A stretch of DNA of 8,281 nucleotides, taken from NCBI GenBank assembly GCA_030607635.1, contig JAUWJP010000061.1:1-8281 (forward strand), written 5' to 3'. Every line of letters begins with the position of its first letter. Positions within the stretch are counted from its first letter, which is position 1. Positions 1-5,741 of the stretch are shown one piece after another. The translations under genes and the position numbers were made by a program. The notes under the pieces are model-generated. The model was not told the origin of the DNA, made no database searches, and saw only the letters and a list, made by a program, of their open reading frames with translations. This DNA is from Candidatus Aminicenantota bacterium. Lineage in GTDB: Bacteria; Acidobacteriota; Aminicenantia; Aminicenantales; Aminicenantaceae.

Positions 1-66
1 AGGGACAAGTTGAAATAGCTCCTCTTAGACGACAGTCTGAACATCGCCTTGGTCGAGGCCAGCACA

Positions 67-366
67 TCAACCATTGTGGCCTTTGCCACGGTTAAAGTAA
101 TATTTTTCGAAATTCTTTGTTATTATTACTTTCCCGTCAATCCCCAATTCCAAAAAGCCTTGCCACTTTCTCATCAAGATAACTGCTTTATTATTATCCG
201 CTTCCTCTCGCTCAAAGAGCATTATCTTCCCAAGGCGTCTTATTTTCCTAAAATATTCATCCGCCTTACCTATTGCTTCTTTTAGGGAATAGGGCTCAGG
301 GTCATAAAAAGTCGCGAAATCGACTTTTTTCCTGTATCCCCTAATAAAAAATTTCTTCTCTTCCAT
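67..366 (-). CDS. hypothetical protein (99 aa), unrecognised
   Basis: I do not recognise this protein. It is small, soluble and charged, with no signal peptide, membrane segment or cysteine. Its N-terminal part is rich in Lys/Arg and aromatic residues, and its middle (residues about 25-55) looks helical and rich in Glu, Lys and Arg. A start at ATG 366 is preferred because GAAGG lies 5 nt upstream. The longer in-frame TTG at 378 adds four residues and has no SD. The stop TGA (69-67) overlaps both an ATG at 67 and a GTG at 65 of further minus-strand frames that leave the window, so the gene may be the first of a coupled pair. A small adaptor or toxin-antitoxin member is possible from size and arrangement, but nothing in the sequence proves it. 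Confidence is in its being a real gene, not in any function. Confidence 0.6.
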   Translation of the reverse strand: MEEKKFFIRGYRKKVDFATFYDPEPYSLKEAIGKADEYFRKIRRLGKIMLFEREEADNNKAVILMRKWQGFLELGIDGKVIITKNFEKYYFNRGKGHNG

Positions 367-673
367 CCTTACCTTCAATCATAAGAATCATGCAATCCCG
401 GTTTTCCTTTCATGCTTAAATTTAGTCGATCAAACTTAGTGAAAATTGCATTAAATCCTTTTCAAAGAATATCTAAAAATAAAAAAATCACCTCAAGAAT
501 CACCTCAAAAGGTTATTGACCGCATAAAGGGGATATGAAATAAAAAAAGCTTATAACAGCAGAAAATACAGAACGGTTCTTGAGGAACAAAAATTAAATC
601 TACTTCAAAAAGAAGATTAATTATTCAAGGAAGCGGGGACTTCCACGACTTACATAAGTGGAGGTGATTTATA
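367..673. other. intergenic region upstream of the barrel gene
   Basis: About 300 bp without a supported gene. It is A-rich. It contains a short tandem direct repeat of ATCACCTCAA (487-496 and 499-508, period 12). A possible promoter for the downstream gene is TTGACC at 516-521 with AATAAA at 539-544 (17-bp spacer), but the -10 matches consensus at only 4 of 6 bases. Near its right end is a hairpin that includes the SD of the next gene (listed separately). Confidence 0.5.
639..667 (+). promoter_or_regulatory. strong SD enclosed in a hairpin
   Basis: GGAGGTGA at 660-667 is an 8-base match to the anti-SD and lies 6 nt before ATG 674. ACTTCCAC (639-646) can pair with GTGGAGGT (658-665) over 8 bp (one G-U) around an 11-nt loop, which would bury the SD core. 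The pairing is visible in sequence; a regulatory role such as thermosensing or control of barrel-protein translation is inference. Confidence 0.5.
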
Positions 674-2035
674 ATGAGAAGAATCGGACAATTTATTTTG
701 ATTGGGACTCTTTTCCTGATTTTGGCTGCCAATATGCAGGCCACGGATTCACGAAAGATAGTCCTCACAGGGGCAATCTATCATGAGTTAACACCTTCTG
801 GGATGGTGATCACCTCGGTTGATTCTCTGCTCAACCCCATCTACATGCTGGACCACCCCGATTTTGTAAACATTGATTATGACGGAGCAATCTATAGCGG
901 TTTTGGCTTTGCCAAGATGGAGTCTTTTGGCCTGCCCGGAGTTCTCGGTCTTCAAATCGGAAAACGCTACGGCAGCTACCGGAACAATATCTGGTCTGGT
1001 CCAGGCCAAGATATAAACAGTTTAAACGGCTTAGTTGCACCAATTTGTGGTCAAACAAATGTAGGAGTCGATGGCGTAAATGTAACTAATATAAACGGCG
1101 TAAGGTCCTTTGGCCTCTATTATGCCCTGCCCCTGGGCGATAAACTAAAGGCCGGTTTTGGCCTCAACTATGTTGGCCGTGGAGTTTCTGGCAACCGCAT
1201 TACTAATCCCCAGTCAGTTTCCACCGAAAGAGAGGATACCTTCAAAAAGAAGATCTCAACCATGATGTTCCGGGCAGGTTTGGGATACCCGCTAAAGGAC
1301 AACCTGAATCTGGCCATCGATATCGGTCTGGGGAAGCCCAAGTATCTCTATGAATATGCGATTGCTGAGGGCTCAACAGCAGACAATGAAAAAGCTTCAT
1401 TATCAGGCACAGATATGGATGCCAACATAAGGATCGATTATAGGATAAACGACAACACCGACTTCATCGCTAATGTTAACTATCTCTCCTATGGAGGTTC
1501 CCTGAAGGGCGATCCTGATACCGATATTGCTGATGATGCAACGACCCTTAAAAGAGCCCAAAAGAGCTTAGTTTTTTTAGCAGGGCCCCTACTCCATGGA
1601 GAGGGCTATAATGTTGGGTTCCAGGTGGGTTTTATGACCGATAAGTCACAGGAAGAGAGGAGCGTGGAGACGGCTGATACAGATGCACAAAAGAATAACC
1701 CAAGCTCATCCTATTTCCCGATTCTGAGAATCCTGGCCGAGAAACGGCTATTCAATTGGTTCACGATGCGGGCTTCAATCACCTACGAGACTTCTAAGGA
1801 AAAGACGCTGACAAATCCTGACACTGATCCTGCAACCGAAGACTGGAAGACATTAAGTGCTCAGGCAACCTCTTCTTTAGCTCCTGCATTCGGGTTTACC
1901 ATTAACATGAAGAAGGGATTTTTCATAGAAGCTTATATGTACGACACCATCTTTCTCAGAGGGCCGTGGTTCCTTACCGGAAATAGTTCAGGGCCTGATC
2001 TCAATATGGGTGTCAGCCTGGGCATCAAGCTCTAA
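674..2035 (+). CDS. putative outer-membrane beta-barrel protein (453 aa)
   Basis: The first 23 residues form a clear Sec signal peptide: Arg-Arg at the start, a hydrophobic stretch rich in Ile/Leu, and likely cleavage after Ala23. The mature part has many short amphipathic stretches with alternating hydrophobic residues, Gly and aromatics (for example FGLYYALPLG, LKAGFGLNYVGRG, LNLAIDIGLG, DFIANVNYLSYGG). These are separated by polar, Asp/Thr-rich loops such as those near residues 278-290 and 380-393, which is the pattern of an outer-membrane barrel. The C-terminus, GVSLGIKL, is strand-like but lacks the terminal Phe or Trp of classical Omp signals. The length fits porin or FadL/PorV-like transporters, but I see no diagnostic motif, so the substrate is unknown. 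The start is secure: ATG follows a near-perfect SD. The gene stands alone on its strand and ends in a strong terminator, so it is probably monocistronic. Unusually exposed acidic loops may be surface-exposed and fast evolving. Confidence 0.8.
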   Translation: MRRIGQFILIGTLFLILAANMQATDSRKIVLTGAIYHELTPSGMVITSVDSLLNPIYMLDHPDFVNIDYDGAIYSGFGFAKMESFGLPGVLGLQIGKRYGSYRNNIWSGPGQDINSLNGLVAPICGQTNVGVDGVNVTNINGVRSFGLYYALPLGDKLKAGFGLNYVGRGVSGNRITNPQSVSTEREDTFKKKISTMMFRAGLGYPLKDNLNLAIDIGLGKPKYLYEYAIAEGSTADNEKASLSGTDMDANIRIDYRINDNTDFIANVNYLSYGGSLKGDPDTDIADDATTLKRAQKSLVFLAGPLLHGEGYNVGFQVGFMTDKSQEERSVETADTDAQKNNPSSSYFPILRILAEKRLFNWFTMRASITYETSKEKTLTNPDTDPATEDWKTLSAQATSSLAPAFGFTINMKKGFFIEAYMYDTIFLRGPWFLTGNSSGPDLNMGVSLGIKL

Positions 2036-2062
2036 TGGCAAGAGTTTAATAGACACGAAACC

Positions 2063-2100
2063 AAAAGGCCGGAGACCATGAGGTCTTCGGCTTTTTTTTT
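2063..2100 (+). terminator. rho-independent terminator of the barrel gene
   Basis: GCCGGAGACC (2068-2077) pairs with GGTCTTCGGC (2082-2091) across loop ATGA, with one G-T wobble, and is followed by nine T (2092-2100). It begins 28 bp after the barrel stop codon. The four A on the left (2063-2066) give a shorter T-run on the minus strand, so it may also stop readthrough from the convergent methyltransferase/MTHFR gene. Confidence 0.9.
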
Positions 2101-2135
2101 GGTTGATCAAAAACATCCAAAGAATAAACATAAAT

Positions 2136-2162
2136 GTGGGCTTGATGAATCAAGCCCCTACA
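2136..2162 (+). repeat. dispersed palindromic repeat, copy A
   Basis: The best-formed copy of a 27-bp element. GGGCTTGAT (2138-2146) and ATCAAGCCC (2149-2157) are perfect inverted arms around a 2-bp centre, followed by CTACA. Copies B, C and D in this window align with it base for base without gaps and in the same orientation. Confidence 0.8.
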
Positions 2163-2199
2163 GAATACGAATCAAACACATCCAGGATATTAATGAAAA

Positions 2200-2226
2200 G
2201 CAGCTTTGATGAATCAAGCCCCTACA
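2200..2226 (+). repeat. dispersed palindromic repeat, copy B
   Basis: Identical to copy A over its right 21 bases (2206-2226), but the left end is changed, so the outer stem is broken. It lies 17 bp beyond the stop codon of the methyltransferase/MTHFR gene. Confidence 0.75.
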
Positions 2227-2243
2227 GAAGAATTGCTATTTAT

Positions 2244-4085
2244 CTACAGGACTTTTAAAACTTCGAGGGCTGATTCATACTTACCCAGAGGAGGGCTTAT
2301 CTGGATACCTTCCACCATATCTTTTATTATCCCAAGAATTTCCTGGGCAATGGCCACTCCTTCCTGTCTTGCCCTCTCTGCTCCAATCTCTTGAGCATCT
2401 CTCATTCTATCCATTATTACTTTGGGGACTTGAGATCCAGGGACTTCGTTGTGCATGAACTCTGCATTCCGCAAACTAAAAAGCGGCCAAATCCCTCCCA
2501 GCACGGGAATACGGCAATGATCTATTCTCTTTAAAAAATTCTCCAGTAGCTTAATATCGAAAACTGGCTGGGTGATAGCAAACTCTGCTCCAGCCTCTAC
2601 TTTCAACTCAAACCGGGATATCTCATAGCCAATGTTGATAGCTCCCGGGTTGGCCCCTACTCCAATGTGAAATCCTGTAGGTTCGGATAATCTCTTACCC
2701 CCGATATCAATACCTTTGTTCAGAGAATTCACCACATTCGTAAGGCCAATAGAATCGACATCAAATACTGCCGTGGCGTCAGGATAGTCACCCAGCTTAG
2801 GAGGATCTCCCGTTATGATGAGAAGATTCCTTATCCCTTGAGCATACATTCCGAGAAGATCGGATTGCATACCTAATAAATTTCTATCTCGGCATGTATA
2901 ATGAAGAATTGGCTCTATTTTAGTTTTCAAGCTAAGAATAAAGCTCAAAGCCATAGAGCTCATTCGAGCGCTCGCCCGAGGTCCATCAGGAATATTCACA
3001 CAATCTATCCCCTTATGCTCCAGCCTGCGTGCTATCTCCACTATCCTGGATGGATTGTGGCCCCTTGGAGGCACTACTTCTATGCTTACGACGAATTCTT
3101 TATCCTCTACTTTTCGAGCCATTTTAGATTTATCCCTCAGCTTTACTATCTTCTCCACTTCTTCAACTTCGGTTGGCGGAAGCACCTGGATTCTTTTTCT
3201 TTCGGACGGCTGAAGAGCCTTTATAGCTCTTCTCATAGCCTTTATATGGGAGGGAGTTGTGCCGCAACATCCTCCCACTACTTTTACTCCGTTTAGTATA
3301 AAACGCTTTGCATATTCAGCCATGTATTCGGGTGAGCATAAATAAATATTCCTTCCCTCAACTTCGCTTGGAATCCCGGCATTGGGCATGGCTGAGAGAG
3401 GAAGTTCAGTGATTTTAGACATCTTTTCGATGCATTGAAGCATATGGGCTGGCCCTACACTACAGTTCAGGCCTATGACTTGAGCTTTCCATTCTTCAAG
3501 CTTTTTCGTGAATACTTCAGGGGTGGTTCCATACAGACTGTTTCCGCTTTCCTCAATAGTCATTTCAGCGATAATTGTTAAATCTTGACCAAGCTTTCGG
3601 ATAGCTTTTATCGCCTGGTGTATCTCATTGATATCAGAAAAAGTTTCAAGAATGAAAAGATCAACCCCCGCTTCCAAGAGCGCCTGTGCCTGCTCGATAA
3701 ATGCCTCTTGCGCCTGTTCAATAGTGGTTTGCCCCCAAGGTTCGATCTTCAATCCCAGAGGTCCGATAGATCCAGCCACAAAAATCTCCTTTCCTGCTGC
3801 TTCTCTGGCAATAAGAGCGCCTGCGCGGTTTATAACCTGGACTTTGCCCTCCAGACCGAATTTTTTCAATTTATATTTGTTTGCACCAAAAGTATTTGTC
3901 TCGATGATATCCACTCCGCTCTGGATATACTCTTGCTGAACCTCTATCACTGTATCGGGATTAGTAAGGTTAAGCTCGTCAAAACAGGCATTGAGATAGA
4001 CTCCTTTGTTATAAAGCATAGTGCCCATGCCTCCATCACAAAGGAGGACTTGTTTTTTGACTATCTCTAAAAATTTTTTACTGAT
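2244..4085 (-). CDS. bifunctional homocysteine S-methyltransferase / methylenetetrahydrofolate reductase
   Basis: A two-domain cytosolic fusion. The N-terminal half is a homocysteine S-methyltransferase (Pfam S-methyl_trans) with zinc ligands in GLNCSVGP and GGCCGTTP (Cys208 and Cys273/274 from the start used here). The C-terminal half (about residue 325 onward) is MTHFR, a TIM-barrel flavoprotein making 5-methyl-THF; EVVPPRG, HYTCRDRN, IITGDPP and AITQPVFD are visible. The order and length (613 aa) match B. subtilis YitJ. It should supply methyl groups for methionine synthesis; there is no cobalamin-binding or folate-binding MetH module. Start: the first in-frame ATG (4028) would delete DGG of the conserved DGGMGT motif and has an SD only 1 nt away. 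No ATG, GTG or TTG lies between it and the in-frame stop at 4098-4100. ATC at 4085 has GGAG 7 nt upstream and gives ISKKFLEIVKKQVLLCDGG before it. So initiation is at ATC, or one base is wrong. A strong promoter lies just upstream. Confidence 0.93.
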   Translation of the reverse strand: MSKKFLEIVKKQVLLCDGGMGTMLYNKGVYLNACFDELNLTNPDTVIEVQQEYIQSGVDIIETNTFGANKYKLKKFGLEGKVQVINRAGALIAREAAGKEIFVAGSIGPLGLKIEPWGQTTIEQAQEAFIEQAQALLEAGVDLFILETFSDINEIHQAIKAIRKLGQDLTIIAEMTIEESGNSLYGTTPEVFTKKLEEWKAQVIGLNCSVGPAHMLQCIEKMSKITELPLSAMPNAGIPSEVEGRNIYLCSPEYMAEYAKRFILNGVKVVGGCCGTTPSHIKAMRRAIKALQPSERKRIQVLPPTEVEEVEKIVKLRDKSKMARKVEDKEFVVSIEVVPPRGHNPSRIVEIARRLEHKGIDCVNIPDGPRASARMSSMALSFILSLKTKIEPILHYTCRDRNLLGMQSDLLGMYAQGIRNLLIITGDPPKLGDYPDATAVFDVDSIGLTNVVNSLNKGIDIGGKRLSEPTGFHIGVGANPGAINIGYEISRFELKVEAGAEFAITQPVFDIKLLENFLKRIDHCRIPVLGGIWPLFSLRNAEFMHNEVPGSQVPKVIMDRMRDAQEIGAERARQEGVAIAQEILGIIKDMVEGIQISPPLGKYESALEVLKVL

Positions 4086-4124
4086 GGCAAATCTCCGTTA
4101 AATGTTAGAAGGTATTCGATAAAA

Positions 4125-4154
4125 ATTATAAGGACTCTCAGTTCAAAAAGTCAA
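4125..4154 (-). promoter_or_regulatory. sigma70 promoter of the methyltransferase/MTHFR gene
   Basis: On the minus strand, TTGACT (4154-4149) and a perfect TATAAT (4130-4125) are separated by 18 bp. Transcription would begin near 4118, giving a leader of about 33 nt that contains GGAG (4096-4093) 7 nt before the ATC codon at 4085. The short leader leaves no room for a SAM, T-box or cobalamin riboswitch from this promoter. Confidence 0.75.
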
Positions 4155-4172
4155 ATTTTGTTTGGGGGGAGT

Positions 4173-4300
4173 AAGTATTTCCATTTCCGCTATTAGAAAA
4201 AGGTTTTGGGAAATAGCTGTAGCGACTATTGAAGAAAGGCTCAGGCTATTTCCCAAAACTTATGCCTTAACAATCATTTATAATGGATTTGGAAATGCTT
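4173..4300. repeat. nested inverted repeat (fold-back element)
   Basis: The inner arms are perfect over 15 bp: GTTTTGGGAAATAGC (4203-4217) and GCTATTTCCCAAAAC (4245-4259). Outer arms at 4173-4188 and 4285-4300 pair at 13 of 16 positions plus one G-T wobble. The whole element is 128 bp and could be a MITE-like insertion or a structured RNA. I see no target-site duplication or coding sequence in it. Confidence 0.55.
4195..4259 (-). terminator. possible terminator of the pcm-DUF192 operon
   Basis: Read on the minus strand, the 15-bp stem (4259-4245 with 4217-4203, 27-nt loop) is followed by CTTTTTCT. It lies 65 nt after the DUF192 stop codon and upstream of the next promoter. The long loop and T-run of only five make this moderate evidence. 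The right side on the plus strand has no T-run. Confidence 0.45.
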
Positions 4301-4324
4301 CCTTAGCGACGTTACCTTTTGCTT

Positions 4325-4825
4325 TTATTTTAAGATAAATTCAAGTCTGTCATAGAGTTTCAGCTGATTCTTATCAGCCATACCAGCTTTTATTTCCAAT
4401 ACATACATTGCTGGAATCTTGGAAGAATAGGAAGCACAAGGCGGCTTTTCACACGGGGGGACATTGCCTTCGATATGGACAATCCTTTTCTCTTTATCCA
4501 GCCAGAGAATATCAATAGATATTTTCATGTTTTTCATCCAGATAAAGTGAAAATCTTCATCTTTAAAAACTAAGATCATTCCCTGATCAGGATTCAGTTT
4601 TTCCCGAAACATGAGCCCTAGTTGTCTTTCTTCATCCGAAATAGCTACTTCGGCTGTAATAGAAAAACCATCAGGGAGAAATATCTTGACGAATTTTTTC
4701 TTCCCGCATTCTAGTGAAGACAGAACAAGAAAGAATGCCAAACAAGAAAAAAGGATGTTCCTTATCTTTTTTGAATGTATTAACTTAAAGTGTATGTTTT
4801 GTTTCACTTCTCTTCCCTCACACAT
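4325..4825 (-). CDS. DUF192 (UPF0127) family exported protein
   Basis: A DUF192 domain covers about residues 45-166. Family hallmarks are visible: ERQLGLMFR (67-75 region), FIWMKNM (94-100), IDILWLD (104-110), the VPPC...PC..Y segment (122-133) and YVLEIKAG (141-148). The biochemical role of this family is not established, and I assign none. The N-terminus has a basic stretch, then a hydrophobic segment (about 23-38) ending in SSLEC, so it is exported or membrane-anchored. The sequence before Cys40 is a poor lipobox (Glu at -1), leaving lipoprotein status open. It begins 2 bp after the pcm stop, so the two are almost certainly co-transcribed. The ATG at 4825 has little SD; an in-frame GTG at 4807 with GAGG 8 nt upstream is a serious alternative and gives 160 aa. 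A fold-back that could act as terminator follows. Confidence 0.88.
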   Translation of the reverse strand: MCEGREVKQNIHFKLIHSKKIRNILFSCLAFFLVLSSLECGKKKFVKIFLPDGFSITAEVAISDEERQLGLMFREKLNPDQGMILVFKDEDFHFIWMKNMKISIDILWLDKEKRIVHIEGNVPPCEKPPCASYSSKIPAMYVLEIKAGMADKNQLKLYDRLEFILK

Positions 4826-4827
4826 AC

Positions 4828-5460
4828 TCAGTGTGTCGAAATTAAGGGAACAAAACGGACAGGAAGGAGCTTCTTCTCCTTGAATTTTTTCTTTTCTCTT
4901 ATAACAAGAACCAACTCCTGAAACGCAGAGCCTACAGGAACAATCATCCTTCCTGTAACTTTCAATTGTTCTCGCAAAGCCTCTGGCACTGCGACCGGAG
5001 CCGCGGTAACCATAATAGCATCATAAGGAGCATGCTCTTTCCAACCGTAAGTACCATCTCCGACTTTAAGATATATGTTTTCGTATTCCAATTTTTTCAA
5101 AACTTTCTCAGCTCTTAAGGAAAGACTCTTGACTATCTCCATGGTGAAAACTTCTTTTCCAGCCTCAGCCAGGATAGCTGCCTGATAGCCTGAGCCTGTT
5201 CCTATTTCCAAAATCCTCTCATTTCCCTTCAGACGAAGGACTTCTGACATATAAGCCACAATATAAGGTTGAGAAATAGTCTGTCCCTCTCCAATAGGAA
5301 GAGGTTCGTCATGATAGGCATAGGATTTCATATTCCAAGGAACAAATAGATGGCGGGGAACTTTTCTCATTGCTTCTAAAATTTTACTATCCCTAACTCC
5401 CCTGGCTTCTATCTGGTCTTTTACCATTTTTTCTCTTTTTTCCTGGTAATCCTTCTTCAT
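4828..5460 (-). CDS. pcm: protein-L-isoaspartate O-methyltransferase
   Basis: This enzyme uses S-adenosylmethionine to methylate isoaspartyl residues that form in ageing proteins, starting their repair to normal aspartate in the cytosol. At 210 aa it has the usual bacterial length. Motifs in order: VPRHLFVP (34-41), the PCMT signature GQTISQP (59-65), SAM-binding motif I LEIGTGSGYQAA (84-95), acidic loop GDG (134-136), VTAAP (151-155), and the C-terminal RMIVPVG (171-177) and PVRFVPL (200-206). No key residue is missing. The ATG at 5460 has no clear SD, only a run of A. An internal ATG at codon 12 would still keep the whole fold, so the exact start is less sure than the identity. It heads a two-gene operon with the DUF192 gene. 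Its neighbour is not surE, the partner often found elsewhere. Confidence 0.96.
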   Translation of the reverse strand: MKKDYQEKREKMVKDQIEARGVRDSKILEAMRKVPRHLFVPWNMKSYAYHDEPLPIGEGQTISQPYIVAYMSEVLRLKGNERILEIGTGSGYQAAILAEAGKEVFTMEIVKSLSLRAEKVLKKLEYENIYLKVGDGTYGWKEHAPYDAIMVTAAPVAVPEALREQLKVTGRMIVPVGSAFQELVLVIREKKKFKEKKLLPVRFVPLISTH

Positions 5461-5477
5461 TTTTTTTGCTGAGAACT

Positions 5478-5504
5478 GCTGGCTTTATAAATCAAACCCC
5501 TACA
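5478..5504 (+). repeat. dispersed palindromic repeat, copy C
   Basis: This copy aligns without gaps to copy A over 27 bp, but the stem is degenerate (GGCTTTAT against ATCAAACC). Its AT-rich centre, read on the minus strand, forms the probable -10 box of pcm. Confidence 0.6.
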
Positions 5505-5513
5505 ATTTATCAA
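5484..5513 (-). promoter_or_regulatory. putative promoter of pcm
   Basis: On the minus strand, TTGATA (5513-5508) is followed after 18 bp by TATAAA (5489-5484), or after 17 bp by TTATAA. Transcription would start near 5477, leaving a leader of about 17 nt. The spacer and -10 lie inside repeat copy C. Confidence 0.55.
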
Positions 5514-5622
5514 AATAAAAAAAAAGATTCTTACTTAAATTTCTGGAATCCCATTTCCTTTTATTTTAATCCTAAAGCGAACCAAACGATAGCCTTTACC
5601 CTCATTATGTACCACCTGGAAT

Positions 5623-5635
5623 GAGGACTGTCCCC
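5623..5635. repeat. short REP-like palindrome
   Basis: GAGGACTGTCCCC is a near-palindrome with one mismatch in the arms (5623-5635), followed by ACTTTTCTC. It resembles extragenic GGGGACWGTCCCC-type palindromes found in some genomes. That comparison is from memory and unverified. Confidence 0.35.
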
Positions 5636-5667
5636 ACTTTTCTCATTAATCTATAGTTTTTTAAAGT

Positions 5668-5694
5668 GTGGGCTTAATAAATCAAGCCGCTGCA
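5668..5694 (+). repeat. dispersed palindromic repeat, copy D
   Basis: GGGCTTAAT (5670-5678) and ATCAAGCCG (5681-5689) form the arms, with one wobble-type change and one end mismatch. It sits 48 bp beyond the proS stop codon. Without a good T-run it is a weak terminator, but could protect the 3' end of proS mRNA. Confidence 0.7.
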
Positions 5695-5741
5695 TTATTT
5701 TCCCTTCGTATCCTAAATCCCTCTTTGCATTATATATTTAA

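Larger units (their letters stand above)
2106..2230. repeat. imperfect tandem duplication of 64-65 bp
   Basis: Two adjacent units can be aligned. ATCAAAAACATCCA (2106-2119) matches ATCAAACACATCCA (2171-2184), and a 24-base block at 2142-2165 recurs exactly at 2206-2229. The middles differ. Each unit ends with a copy of the palindromic repeat listed below. It fills the gap between the terminator and the convergent gene ending at 2244. Confidence 0.65.

Noticed and set aside
3..95. Open plus-strand frame from the window edge, possible tail of an upstream gene
   Set aside because: Only 30 codons, rich in Arg and His, with no recognisable motif, and it overlaps the end of the 99-aa gene. Too little to support.
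49..285. 78-codon plus-strand ORF
   Set aside because: It lies opposite the 99-aa minus-strand gene, has no SD, and its composition looks noncoding. The minus-strand gene has a proper SD.
375..413. 12-codon minus-strand ORF before the 99-aa gene
   Set aside because: No SD and too short to separate from chance.
2901..3296. 131-codon plus-strand ORF inside the methyltransferase/MTHFR gene
   Set aside because: Antisense to a gene with clear conserved motifs; its protein is rich in Tyr, His and Ser with no recognisable domain, typical of a shadow frame. The same holds for the ORFs at 3585-4070 and 3628-3939.
4085..4320. Riboswitch (SAM, T-box or cobalamin) upstream of the methionine-related gene
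   Set aside because: None of the conserved elements of these families is visible, and the strong promoter at 4125-4154 leaves a leader of only about 33 nt.
2136..5694. CRISPR array made from the 27-bp repeats
   Set aside because: Spacing is irregular (64 bp, about 3.3 kb, 190 bp) and copies vary; there are no cas genes.
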